A stretch of 35,579 nucleotides of DNA from an uncultured Clostridia bacterium (GCA_947625925.1 CANQQC010000004.1:1-35579); one strand, 5' to 3'; counted from the stretch's first letter, positions 1 to 9,589 are shown. Program-made: numbers and translations. The notes: generated from the sequence alone by a model not told the origin.

Positions 1-117
1 TTAAATAAACTTTCTCAACAATCTAGTATTTGCTTTACTCTAAAAGCAATTGGTTGCATAGCTTATGCATTTGGAATGTTACCTGCAATCAAAAAAGAAA
101 TTTTGAAACATATTTAA
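1..117 (+). CDS. C-terminal fragment of an unidentified protein (5' end outside window)
   Basis: Open frame from base 1: LNKLSQQSSICFTLKAIGCIAYAFGMLPAIKKEILKHI*, followed by a hairpin terminator. Confidence 0.55.
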   Translation, partial: LNKLSQQSSICFTLKAIGCIAYAFGMLPAIKKEILKHI

Positions 118-132
118 TTAAATACATAAGAT

Positions 133-160
133 AAAAGAAACTAAAAATAGTTTCTTTTTT
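133..160 (+). terminator. Rho-independent terminator
   Basis: AAAAGAAACTA-aaaa-TAGTTTCTTTTTT, just after the partial CDS. Confidence 0.7.
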
Positions 161-205
161 ATATTGCTGAAAATGTCATTTCATGTTATTATAAATTTAT
201 AAATA

Positions 206-1180
206 ATGAAATGGGGTAAAAAAATGTTTAAATTTAATCAGGCTTTTGATTTTTATGATCGTACACATTTAAAAGCATATAATCTTGATGAAAAAATGCG
301 TTATCAATTAAATTGTCTAGACTCTCTAGATGTTTTTACAAGAAAACATTGTGAAAATGTAGCTAATTTAACTTGTAGAATATGTGAATACTTGCACTGT
401 CAATCAAGTTTTATTGAATATTGTACAATTTGTGCATATTTACATGACATTGGAAAATTATTTATACCTCCAGAAGTTTTACAAAAACCAGGAAAACTAA
501 CTGATGAAGAATATGAAATTATGAAAACACATACAACAATTGGCTATGACATATGCATGAAAGATGAAAAACTTAGACCATATTGCGCAGGTCCTATCTA
601 TCATCATGAAGCTTTAAATGGATCTGGATATCCAAAAGGATTGGTAAAAAAAGATATTCCTTATGAAGGACAAATAATTCGTGTTGCTGATGAATATGAT
701 GCAATAACAAGTAAAAGACAATATAAATCTCATATAGGAATTACTGATACTTTAAAGATTTTAATTGAAAACACTCAACCAAATGAAAAAATCAAATCTT
801 CTGCTGTCTTAGGAGAAATGGCACAATATGCAAAAATGGGAAAAGATAATCCAATCATTGTAAAAGCTTTGTTTAAAGTTGTTTTAGATGATATTAGTTA
901 TGAAATATATTGTACTCAATCTTATGTTGAAGGTTTGAAAAAAGAACTAAAACGTTTTGAACAAATATATAAATATAAAGCAAAAATGGATAAAGCAAAA
1001 AAAGAGAAAGATAAAAACTATTACCTTGAAGGTATTAAAATGTTATTAGAAAAAGATGAAACTCTTGATAATTATGAACAAATCTATAATGAGTATCAAG
1101 CAGCTTATGAACATAGAAAGAAATCTATAGATAATTTATATAAAGAAATTCGTGAAATTAAAAAGCTAAAAGTTTTCTAA
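206..1180 (+). CDS. HD-GYP domain protein (putative c-di-GMP phosphodiesterase / HD hydrolase)
   Basis: HDIGK motif plus YHHEALNGSGYPKGL (HHExxxGxGYP) and RVADEYDAI, typical of HD-GYP. Confidence 0.88.
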   Translation: MKWGKKMFKFNQAFDFYDRTHLKAYNLDEKMRYQLNCLDSLDVFTRKHCENVANLTCRICEYLHCQSSFIEYCTICAYLHDIGKLFIPPEVLQKPGKLTDEEYEIMKTHTTIGYDICMKDEKLRPYCAGPIYHHEALNGSGYPKGLVKKDIPYEGQIIRVADEYDAITSKRQYKSHIGITDTLKILIENTQPNEKIKSSAVLGEMAQYAKMGKDNPIIVKALFKVVLDDISYEIYCTQSYVEGLKKELKRFEQIYKYKAKMDKAKKEKDKNYYLEGIKMLLEKDETLDNYEQIYNEYQAAYEHRKKSIDNLYKEIREIKKLKVF

Positions 1181-1194
1181 ACTTTTAGCTTTTT
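1160..1194. terminator. Bidirectional terminator between convergent genes
   Basis: AAAAAGCTAAAAGT ... ACTTTTAGCTTTTT, 14-bp perfect stem overlapping the HD-GYP stop codon; mazF-like gene ends at 1201 on the other strand. Confidence 0.8.
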
Positions 1195-1200
1195 ATTTTT

Positions 1201-1560
1201 TTAATTTTCTAATCCAAAACTCACACCTAAGGCATTATTTACTTTATCTATTATTTTTTCATCTTCTATATGTCCTATTTTTTCTTTTAGTCTACTTTTA
1301 TCAATTGTTCTAATTTGTTCGGCAAGAACCACCGAATTACTTTTTAGTCCACAAGTTTCAGAATCAATATTTATATGTGTAGGCAATCCTGTTTTATTCA
1401 TTTGTGATGTAATAGCTGCTGCTATTACCGTTGGACTATATTTATTTCCCATATCATTTTGTATAATCAAAACTGGACGTATTCCACCTTGTTCTGAACC
1501 AACTACCGGACTTAAATCAGCATAGAACATATCTCCTCTTTTTATTTGCATTTTCTTCAC
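1201..1560 (-). CDS. mazF: MazF/PemK-family endoribonuclease toxin (EndoA-like)
   Basis: [29 protein letters not shown]...VIAAAITSQ is the MazF/PemK signature. The ATG at 1551 suits the AGGAG ribosome site better than the upstream GTG. Confidence 0.9.
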   Translation of the reverse strand: MKKMQIKRGDMFYADLSPVVGSEQGGIRPVLIIQNDMGNKYSPTVIAAAITSQMNKTGLPTHINIDSETCGLKSNSVVLAEQIRTIDKSRLKEKIGHIEDEKIIDKVNNALGVSFGLEN

Positions 1561-1625
1561 TCCTAATATTGATAGATTATCAAGACTAATTGTTGTAACT
1601 AATATTTCTAAATTTTAGCAGAGTT

Positions 1626-2219
1626 TTATTTTATCTCTACTTTATTATATACTATGTAAATTGATGTTTTTTTGTTCGTGTCTGTTATTTCCATTTTTAT
1701 TGGTTTTCCAGTATTTTTATCGATATACAGTACTTTATTTTTTGTATATTTATTATCATTTTTTGAAAATGTTTTTAAAATAATTTGGTCGTTCTTTTCT
1801 TCTATATCATTTTTTTCTTTATTTTCTTCAAAATCTCTAATAAATATTTCTAAATCCATATCATTTTGATTTATTTGCTTAAATTCTTCAAATATTTTTG
1901 TTAAATTTAATTTAGTATTTTCTATTGTAACTTTATTTTCATCTTTAACTATTTTTATTCCTTTCAAATTATTAGGTTCTAATATTTCCTGTATATTTTT
2001 ATTATTATCTTTAATATATTTTTGTTTAATTTTATATTTATTTTCATTCTTATTACTATATACTGTAACTTCAATTTCCGCTTCATATTCTTGCATATTA
2101 AAAATATTTTTTACTTCATCTTGATTGATATTATTATTTCCACTTTTGTTATTTTTAACCCAAAAAGCAAAAAAAATTAAACAAATTAAAATCAAAAAAA
2201 TCAAAACATATTTTTTCAT
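1626..2219 (-). CDS. Membrane-anchored LolA/GerS-like protein
   Basis: N-terminal hydrophobic anchor, then a beta-rich domain (YEAEIEVTVYSNKNENKYKIKQKYIKDN...) resembling clostridial GerS/LolA-fold proteins. Confidence 0.5.
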   Translation of the reverse strand: MKKYVLIFLILICLIFFAFWVKNNKSGNNNINQDEVKNIFNMQEYEAEIEVTVYSNKNENKYKIKQKYIKDNNKNIQEILEPNNLKGIKIVKDENKVTIENTKLNLTKIFEEFKQINQNDMDLEIFIRDFEENKEKNDIEEKNDQIILKTFSKNDNKYTKNKVLYIDKNTGKPIKMEITDTNKKTSIYIVYNKVEIK

Positions 2220-2234
2220 TTTCCACCTCTAAAA

Positions 2235-2263
2235 AAAGATATTACCTTCACAGTAATATCTTT
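2235..2263 (-). terminator. Rho-independent terminator after dusB
   Basis: AAAGATATTAC-cttcaca-GTAATATCTTT; minus-strand T-run follows the stem. Confidence 0.75.
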
Positions 2264-2266
2264 ATT

Positions 2267-3232
2267 CTATAGTTTTTTAAAATATTCATCTATCATTTCT
2301 AGTACTTCATCTTTACTCTCAATTTTATTGATTTTATTTCTGAATTCACTAGAATTCTTTAAATTTTTAGTATACCATGCAATATGTTTTCTTAACTCTT
2401 TTATTGCTACTTCACCTTTAATTTCAACTGCTAATTCTATATGTTTCTTTATGATTCGTAATTTTTCAGAATTTGTAACAGGTGGTAAGATTTCTCCAGT
2501 TTTTAGATAATGATTTATTCTTTCAAAAATCCAAGGATTTCCAAATACCCCTCTTCCTATCATTATTCCATCTACTCCTGTATATTCTATCATATGTTTT
2601 GCAGATTTTTCATCTACTATATCACCATTTCCTATAACTGGTATATTAACAGCTTCTTTTACCTTCTTAATTTCATCTAGATTAGCCTCTCCTCCATAAT
2701 ATTCACTTCTAGTTCTTCCATGAACAGCTATTGCAGAAACTCCTGCTTCTTGTGCAATTTTTGCCAATTGACTTGCTACAATATGTTCTTTATCCCAACC
2801 AATTCTCATTTTTACAGTTACAGGTACTTTCGAATTTTCTACAACTGCCTTAATTACTTCTTCAGCTTTATCTAAATCTTGTAGTAATCTACTTCCATCC
2901 CCATTTTTTACTACTTTTGGTACAGGACATCCCATATTTATATCTAAAATATCTATTTTATATTTTTCATTAAGGTGTTTTGCAGCAAATGCCATCGTTT
3001 CTGGGTCACTTCCAAATATTTGACAACTAACTGGTACATTTTCACCAGTTGTATTCAAAATTCTTCCTGTCTTATGATCATTATAGTATAGTCCTTTACT
3101 ACTTATCATTTCTGTATAAACTAGCCCTGGTTTAAACTCTTCACATATTCGACGAAAAGGCAGGTCTGTTACACCTGCCATTGGAGCTAATATTAAATTG
3201 TTTTTTAATTCTATATTTCCTATTTTCATCAA
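2267..3232 (-). CDS. dusB: tRNA-dihydrouridine synthase (DusB family)
   Basis: APMAGVTDLPFR, DINMGCPVPKVVKNGDGSRLL, VKMRIGWD, HGRTRSEYY, IGNGDI, GRGVFGNPWIF. Confidence 0.95.
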   Translation of the reverse strand: MMKIGNIELKNNLILAPMAGVTDLPFRRICEEFKPGLVYTEMISSKGLYYNDHKTGRILNTTGENVPVSCQIFGSDPETMAFAAKHLNEKYKIDILDINMGCPVPKVVKNGDGSRLLQDLDKAEEVIKAVVENSKVPVTVKMRIGWDKEHIVASQLAKIAQEAGVSAIAVHGRTRSEYYGGEANLDEIKKVKEAVNIPVIGNGDIVDEKSAKHMIEYTGVDGIMIGRGVFGNPWIFERINHYLKTGEILPPVTNSEKLRIIKKHIELAVEIKGEVAIKELRKHIAWYTKNLKNSSEFRNKINKIESKDEVLEMIDEYFKKL

Positions 3233-3234
3233 TT

Positions 3235-4359
3235 TTATCCTCCGACGAATATAGTTTTTTGTCTTTTACTACTTATATTCATCAATATAGCAACACATAT
3301 AAAGTTTGTTATAAGTGAACTACCACCATAACTAACAAATGAAAGTGGTACACCTGTTATTGGCAACAATCCCATTACCATTCCAATATTTTCAACCATG
3401 TGAAAAAAGAATATTCCTGTAATACCTGTTGCAATCATTGATCCAGTTGTATCTTTAGCCGTTTTTGCAACATATAACGATGCTGTTACAAACAAAACAT
3501 ATAGTATTATTATTCCTGCTGAAGCTATGAATCCCATTTCTTCTCCTATTACAGAATAAATAAAGTCTGTCGTCTTTGGATATAAGAAACCAAGTTGTGT
3601 TTGATTTCCTTTTAATAGTCCCATACCTGTTAGTTGTCCTGCTCCTATTGCAAGTTTTGATTGAATTATATTATACCCTGCTCCTCTTGGATCTAATTCA
3701 GGATTTAAATATATTTCAATTCTTTTTTGAGCATGTTCTGGTAATAATTTTTCTCTTGTTGCCGGTATAACTAAGACCGTTATTAACAATGCTAATAACA
3801 AAAATGAAATAATTATATATTTCCTATCGATTCCTGCTACTAAAAGCATTAGTGCTGTTGCAACAACAAATGCTATTGATGTTCCTATATCTGGTTGTTT
3901 TAATATTAAAAATAATGGTATTCCTAATGCTAATAAAACAATTAGTACTCTTGATGGTCTACTTATATCCTCTTTATATCTACTTTGTATTTTGGTGATT
4001 ACAAATGTTAAAAAAAGTATTACTATTGGTTTTGCAAACTCAGAAGGTTGTAAAGAAAATCCTCCTAACTCAAACCAACTCGATGCACCATTTATTTGTT
4101 TTGTAGATAATACTGCAATCAATAATATAATAATTGCTCCGTATAATCCTGGTGAGATTTTCACTAACACTTCATAATCTATAAAAACAACAATAAATAA
4201 TACTACTAGACTAATACCTAGCCATATAAGTTGTTTGAAAAACTCATCATGGTTTGATTCTTGTGTTGCTGAAAATAGGGCTATTAACCCTATTACACAT
4301 AAAATCAAAGATATTATTAATAAACTCCATTGTATATTTTTTAATTCTCTTTTTCTCAT
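3235..4359 (-). CDS. rodA: FtsW/RodA/SpoVE family peptidoglycan glycosyltransferase
   Basis: Multi-pass; QPSEFAKP, KQPDIGTS, GEEMGFI, PLSFVSYGGSS motifs. Confidence 0.9.
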   Translation of the reverse strand: MRKRELKNIQWSLLIISLILCVIGLIALFSATQESNHDEFFKQLIWLGISLVVLFIVVFIDYEVLVKISPGLYGAIIILLIAVLSTKQINGASSWFELGGFSLQPSEFAKPIVILFLTFVITKIQSRYKEDISRPSRVLIVLLALGIPLFLILKQPDIGTSIAFVVATALMLLVAGIDRKYIIISFLLLALLITVLVIPATREKLLPEHAQKRIEIYLNPELDPRGAGYNIIQSKLAIGAGQLTGMGLLKGNQTQLGFLYPKTTDFIYSVIGEEMGFIASAGIIILYVLFVTASLYVAKTAKDTTGSMIATGITGIFFFHMVENIGMVMGLLPITGVPLSFVSYGGSSLITNFICVAILMNISSKRQKTIFVGG

Positions 4360-4390
4360 TATTCACTCATTTTCCTATCCAATTTTGCAT

Positions 4391-4885
4391 TTACATGCTT
4401 TTTTCTTTAGTTTTATTTTTGTTTTCTTCTTTTTTTTCAACTTTTACTTTCTTTTCAACTTTTTCTTTTTTAGTTTTATCCTCTTCTTTTTTCTTAACTT
4501 CTTTTTCTTTTTTTGGCTTTTCCTGTTGGTTTTGCTCAGCTTTTTTACTTTCTTCTTTTTTTACTTGATCTTTTATATCTTTTTTTAGATCATTTTTTAT
4601 GTTTAAAATCGGAATATTCGCATATAAAGCTGGAGCACCATTTGTTCCGTCCCCATTTTCTTTGTTTGTAAGTCTAACATCTATTTCATCATCATCTACT
4701 TCAATGTATTTTTTTATAACATCTATAATTTCTTGTTTCATCAACTCTAAGAAATCAACTGATACATTTGCTCTATCTTGCATTAAAACTAAATGTAATC
4801 TTTCTTTTGCTGCCTCTTTTGATTTAGATGATGTTCCTTTATTTTTATTACTTATTTTGAAAATTTTCATTATGTTTTCGAACAT
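4391..4885 (-). CDS. minE: MinE, cell division topological specificity factor, with a Lys/Glu-rich C-terminal extension
   Basis: AAKERLHLVLMQDRANVSVDFLELMKQEIIDVIKKYIEVDDDEIDVRL is MinE; directly downstream of minD. The last ~64 residues are K/E-rich low complexity. Confidence 0.88.
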   Translation of the reverse strand: MFENIMKIFKISNKNKGTSSKSKEAAKERLHLVLMQDRANVSVDFLELMKQEIIDVIKKYIEVDDDEIDVRLTNKENGDGTNGAPALYANIPILNIKNDLKKDIKDQVKKEESKKAEQNQQEKPKKEKEVKKKEEDKTKKEKVEKKVKVEKKEENKNKTKEKSM

Positions 4886-4910
4886 TGTTATCTAATCCCA
4901 ACCTTTCTGT

Positions 4911-5702
4911 TTATTTTCTAAACATATTTTTTATCCTTGCAAAAAATCCTTTTTCTACACCAGGAATTGTAACTTCTATTTTTTCTCCTAATACTCTTTT
5001 GGCAATTTCAATATATGCCTTTCCTGATGGAGCCTTTTTGTTTTGGATAACAGGTTCTCCTTTGTTTGTTTGTGTAATAATATATTCATCATCTGGTACT
5101 ACACCTATTAAATCAATTGATAATAAATCTACTATATCATCTACATCCATCATTTCACCTTTTCTTACCATGTTAGGTCTTATTCTGTTAATAACCAATT
5201 CAGGATTTCTTATTTCAGATGATTCTAGTAATCCAATAATTCTATCGGCATCTCTAATTGCAGATATTTCAGCTGTTGTTACAACAATTGCTCTATCTGC
5301 TCCAGCAATTGCATTTTTAAAACCTTGTTCAATTCCTGCTGGACAATCTACTAATATATAATCAAATTCTTCTTTAAGTTTTTTGGTTAATTCTATCATT
5401 TGTTCTTCATTTACTGCGCTTTTATCTCTTGTTTGGGCTGCAGGTAATAGGTATAGTTCTTTAAATCTTTTATCTTTTATTAATGCTTGTCTTAGTTTGC
5501 ATTTTTCTTCAACAACATCTACAATGTCGTACACAATTCTGTTTTCTAATCCCATTACGACATCTAAGTTTCTTAATCCAATATCAGTATCAATTAGGAC
5601 TACTTTTTTTCCTTCAACTGCTAAACTAGAACCTAAATTTGCTGTTGTTGTTGTTTTTCCTACTCCACCTTTACCTGATGTTATAACTATTACTTCTCCC
5701 AT
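4911..5702 (-). CDS. minD: MinD, septum site-determining ATPase
   Basis: ITSGKGGVGKTTTTANLG deviant Walker A, VDCPAGIEQGF, C-terminal amphipathic helix FFARIKNMF. Confidence 0.97.
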   Translation of the reverse strand: MGEVIVITSGKGGVGKTTTTANLGSSLAVEGKKVVLIDTDIGLRNLDVVMGLENRIVYDIVDVVEEKCKLRQALIKDKRFKELYLLPAAQTRDKSAVNEEQMIELTKKLKEEFDYILVDCPAGIEQGFKNAIAGADRAIVVTTAEISAIRDADRIIGLLESSEIRNPELVINRIRPNMVRKGEMMDVDDIVDLLSIDLIGVVPDDEYIITQTNKGEPVIQNKKAPSGKAYIEIAKRVLGEKIEVTIPGVEKGFFARIKNMFRK

Positions 5703-5784
5703 ATCTTTCCTCCTTAGGATTTTAAAAACACATTTTTAATAATAATATAATACTACGGAAATAGGCAAAAGTCAATAAATTAAC

Positions 5785-5819
5785 ATAAAAAAAGAAAAGT
5801 TTTTACACCTTTCTTTTTA
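5785..5819 (-). terminator. Probable terminator downstream of the prepilin-like/LamG gene
   Basis: AAAAAAAGAAAAG ... CTTTCTTTTT inverted repeat with minus-strand T-run. Confidence 0.55.
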
Positions 5820-5844
5820 CCTATTTTTCAATATTTTTCACATA

Positions 5845-7421
5845 CTAATCTATATGCCAATTCTCTTTCGAATAGTTCCAATTATGTTGAATTTCTTCAG
5901 AAGTTAAAACCCTGTTATAAACAGCAATGTCATAAAGATTACCTTTGAATTTTATTCCTCTTAATGGTCTTAAATCCCCTATTATCGCTTGATTAAAATT
6001 TCCGGTTACCAGTTCCAGAATTAAAACTTTTAAATAACTCTCCATTTATATAAATATTTGTTTTATCATCTTTTCTTCCTGTTATCTGAATATTCATAAT
6101 TTTATTTGAATAACTAGATATATCTTTACTTATAAATCCATCTTTTTCATATTCATAATCACAGTCTCTAGGTGGTACTTCATTATAGTAAGAAAAAACC
6201 TGAAGATTATTTTTTCTTACTCCTACCCAACACAAACGATTTACCACAGAAGTGTCTTGGTCACTTGACATAGCAAAAATTGTACAAGGACCCCAAGAAT
6301 CATTTGGATCTTGATTTGTATATCCTTTTACAGTTAAATACACCGTATACCCATTTTCATAACTTCTTTCACTTCTATCAAAAATCGGTATCGCATTATC
6401 TTCATCTAATATAATAGATCCATCTTCCCCATATTCAATATTTCCATTATTATCTCCATATATTTTTTTAAACATTTCTTCATCCATGCCTTCATTAACA
6501 TCAGATGTTTCAATTGGTCTATAGTCATTCATATAACCACTTATTAATCCAGGCAATACAATATCTATTGGAACTTCTATTATCTTTCTATATGGTTTAT
6601 TTAATATTATTTTTACAATTATTTTTTCTTTATTATTTAATAGTGCATTAGGTATAGTTGTTATTGTTAATCCAATTGTATTTTCGTTTTTACCAGCTTT
6701 AAGTAATCCCTTATTTTCATCTTTAACTACAACTTTAAACTTATCTGTATTTTCTGTTTTTACTTCATAATTTAAATCAAAAGTATTAAAATTTTCATCT
6801 TCTTTATAATTTCTTAGCTTTATATTAAAACTTTTACTTCCCCCGAGCTAATTTTACTTCTGTCAATTCACTTTCAGCATAAAAATGTACTGGTACAACA
6901 CCATCTTCATATTTTAACTCTATTTGAGTTTCATCTTTTTCCCTATCAGAATAATATGTTTTTCCATCAACACTTATACCTTTTACATAAAATACATTTA
7001 AAGTTATATCATTTACTATATATATATCATTTAATTGATTTATTTCCTCTTCTGACAAATCATTGGCACTGTATTTGTCATAGTCTCGTCCATAATTTAG
7101 TGATACTCCATCTAAAGCTTTCAAGTCAATAATATAAAATTTACCTTTTTCAAATTCTTCTTGTGTAATCCAATTATCTTTTAAATCATCTTTTCCATCT
7201 AAGCTATATTGTGTTTGTGTATCAGCTGGTATTGCTCCATAGTCTATATAATATTCTATTATTTTATCTCTCAAACTTTCAACATCACTATACATATTTT
7301 CTAGATTTTTAACATATACCCCATCTCTTGCATTAAATATTAAAATATTTGTTATTATAACTAGTATGATTATAGCAATGGTTAAGGTTATCATAGTGAT
7401 ACCTTTCTCATTTTTTATCAT
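5845..7421 (-). pseudogene. Prepilin-like protein with C-terminal LamG/concanavalin-like domain, interrupted by two +1 frameshifts
   Basis: ORFs 6834-7421, TTG-5993-6556 and 5845-6045 are consecutive segments. The frame from ~6835 to 6557 is fully open without a start. Removing one G in the G5 run (6840-6844) and one base near 6002-6008 gives one continuous frame of about 524 codons. N-term KNEKGITMITLTIAIIILVI is prepilin-like; C-term INGELFKSFNSGTGN / FNQAIIGDLR...FKGNLYDIAVYNRVLTSEEI is LamG-like. Confidence 0.82.
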
Positions 7422-7474
7422 CTTTTGCTTTCTCCTTTTCTTTAGTATTATCTTACTATTATTTCAATTTTATT

Positions 7475-8122
7475 TCAATAGTTTTCAATAATTTCATAAA
7501 TATTCTTTTGTATCCTATAATGCCTATTTTCAATTAAATACATGTACCATAAATACATTATAGCTAAGAAAATCGCAATGTTTTTCAAATACAATATTCC
7601 AATACTTGAGACTACAGTTAAACAAATAATAATAAAAAGTGAAACATTATGTATGTATTTATTGCTTTTTTTCTCTCCTAAAATTATATATATAATTCCC
7701 TTCAAAATTCTTCCTCCATCCATAGGATAAATTGGTATTAAATTATATAGTATAATTAAAATATTTGAAAATAATATCATTAAATATGTAAATAAATCAA
7801 TTTGTAGTTTTCCAGAAATAAATATTATTAAAACATTAGTTAGTGGCCCTGCCATTGCTACAATTATCTTTTTTAATTCTAATAAATTCCCTTTTCTTAT
7901 TCTTATATTCATATCTTTATTTTTAATTTTAAAGGATATACTTAATCCAAAAGGCATTAAACTTATGTTTTCAGGTTTCATTCCTACTAATAAACCTACT
8001 ACTAAATGTCCTAATTCATGAATAAATCCAAATAATAAAATCATTAAATACATCTCAATTTGTTTTGTAAAATAGAATAATACTAAAAACAAAAAAATTC
8101 TCAAATCAATTTTAAATCTCAT
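7475..8122 (-). CDS. spoIVFB: Site-2 protease-type M50 metallopeptidase (SpoIVFB-like)
   Basis: HELGH motif, PMDGGRIL motif, multiple TM segments; adjacent to a SpoIVFA-like gene. Confidence 0.82.
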   Translation of the reverse strand: MRFKIDLRIFLFLVLFYFTKQIEMYLMILLFGFIHELGHLVVGLLVGMKPENISLMPFGLSISFKIKNKDMNIRIRKGNLLELKKIIVAMAGPLTNVLIIFISGKLQIDLFTYLMILFSNILIILYNLIPIYPMDGGRILKGIIYIILGEKKSNKYIHNVSLFIIICLTVVSSIGILYLKNIAIFLAIMYLWYMYLIENRHYRIQKNIYEIIENY

Positions 8123-8137
8123 TTATATACCTCTTTT

Positions 8138-8980
8138 TTAAAATTCCAATATTGTCTGGGGATCAATTGTTCTTTCATATACCCTTACTTCAAAGTGTAA
8201 ATGTGGCCCTGTTGAATTTCCTGTTGTTCCTACTTCTGCTATTTCTTGACCTTGCTCAATTTTATCCCCCTGATTTACATATAAAGCATTACAATGAGCA
8301 TATATGATACTAATTTCTCCAATTTGTATTTTTAGGTGATTTCCATAATCCCCTTCTGTTGAGTTTAATACGACTTCCCCTGCTGTTGCAGCTTTTATTT
8401 TTGTTCCTATTTGTGCAGCTATATCAATTCCTGTATGATTTTTAGGTACTGAAGAAGTAGTTGGATTCCTTAATCCATATCTAGAACTTATTGTGCCTTC
8501 TATTGGCTTTATAAAACTAGTGGTATTTTTAGCTGTTTGTATATCTGCTTCTATTTGAGATAAATCCTGTTCAACTTGATTAACGTTTTCAGTTTGTTCT
8601 GCTTCACCTCCAATATTTTCTTCATTTTCTGTTTGATTTTGAGTTTCATTTTCTTTATTATTTATTACTTCCATTATTTTATTTTTAACATTTTCATATA
8701 ATTCAATAAAGTTTGTGTCATAAGACATAATACTATTTACTTTTTTTAAAAAATCTTCTGAAAATATGTAATTTCCATTTTGAATAATATATATAACAAA
8801 ATATATTGCTAAACACACAATTATTTGTATTATCATTTTTTTTAATAATTTAATATCTCTTTTAGTATTTTTTTGATATATTCCAACTCTTGCTGTATTT
8901 CCTTCTTTTCCTTCTTGCTTTTTTGCATATATTTCTTCAGCTCGTCTTATTTTCTCTTCTACAGACATTGTTCTTTCCAT
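8138..8980 (-). CDS. M23/LytM-domain membrane protein (SpoIVFA/SpoIIQ-like)
   Basis: One TM segment; LytM domain with NHTGIDIA (HxxxD) and GPHLHFEVR; directly upstream of spoIVFB-like gene. Confidence 0.8.
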   Translation of the reverse strand: MERTMSVEEKIRRAEEIYAKKQEGKEGNTARVGIYQKNTKRDIKLLKKMIIQIIVCLAIYFVIYIIQNGNYIFSEDFLKKVNSIMSYDTNFIELYENVKNKIMEVINNKENETQNQTENEENIGGEAEQTENVNQVEQDLSQIEADIQTAKNTTSFIKPIEGTISSRYGLRNPTTSSVPKNHTGIDIAAQIGTKIKAATAGEVVLNSTEGDYGNHLKIQIGEISIIYAHCNALYVNQGDKIEQGQEIAEVGTTGNSTGPHLHFEVRVYERTIDPQTILEF

Positions 8981-8982
8981 AT

Positions 8983-9037
8983 AAAAACACCTCTTCCTTA
9001 GTTTCTTTTTAACTATATGTATGAAGAAGTGTTTTTA
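8983..9037 (-). terminator. Possible terminator/attenuator hairpin between ORF 9051-9392 and the spoIVFA-like gene
   Basis: AAAAACACCTCTTC ... GAAGAAGTGTTTTT inverted repeat with one mismatch. Confidence 0.5.
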
Positions 9038-9050
9038 TTCTTTATACTAT

Positions 9051-9392
9051 TTAATTACATAAACTCATTAAGAATTGTATAAACATTATAAGTGTACTTA
9101 TATATGCATATTTTTTTAATCTTCTATATTTCAAATTATTATTTTCCATTGATTTACTTTTTATTCCATTTTCAGTTTTATCAATATAATCTGATAGAAC
9201 TAATTCCGCTTCTTTTACAACATAATCCCTTTTTATTGGCTTTAAAGAAGCATCACTAATTTTGTTTTTATTTTCAATTGTTTCTAATTCTCCTGCCTTT
9301 TTATTTTCTTTTAAAACTATTATTGCTTCCTCAATAATATTTGATGGAATATTTTTTAGTACTATTGTATTTTTTATATCACTTTCTTGCAT
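9051..9392 (-). CDS. Hypothetical protein with C-terminal TM segment
   Basis: 113 aa; charged body and hydrophobic C-terminus YAYISTLIMFIQFLMSL. Confidence 0.6.
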   Translation of the reverse strand: MQESDIKNTIVLKNIPSNIIEEAIIVLKENKKAGELETIENKNKISDASLKPIKRDYVVKEAELVLSDYIDKTENGIKSKSMENNNLKYRRLKKYAYISTLIMFIQFLMSLCN

Positions 9393-9589
9393 ATATTCTC
9401 CTCCTTTTATCTATTTTTTTGCTATATAAATTTTTTCCATTTATATCCTTTTTATTCATTTTCTTTATTAAAGGGCTAAAAATGTAACTAAACTGTAATA
9501 AACTTTTAATGTCAGTGAAATATTATGTAGCATTTTTTGTTGTATAATGTATAGTAATTAAATATGGATTTTAAACTAAGGAGAAATAT

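Noticed and set aside
1672-1869. Plus-strand ORF of 65 aa
   Set aside because: Antisense to the GerS/LolA-like gene; hydrophobic composition arises from AT-rich complement.
4235-4588. Plus-strand ORFs 4235-4588 and 4254-4568 rich in Phe/Ser
   Set aside because: They are the antisense of the Lys/Glu-rich minE tail and the rodA start; low-complexity composition artefact.
4885-5739. Plus-strand ORFs 4885-5361 and 5383-5739
   Set aside because: Antisense to minD, which has unambiguous motifs.
5993-6556. Annotating 5993-6556 and 5845-6045 as two separate genes
   Set aside because: Reading frames join into one LamG-like domain across a 1-nt shift, and the 5993-6556 frame is open far upstream of its TTG start.
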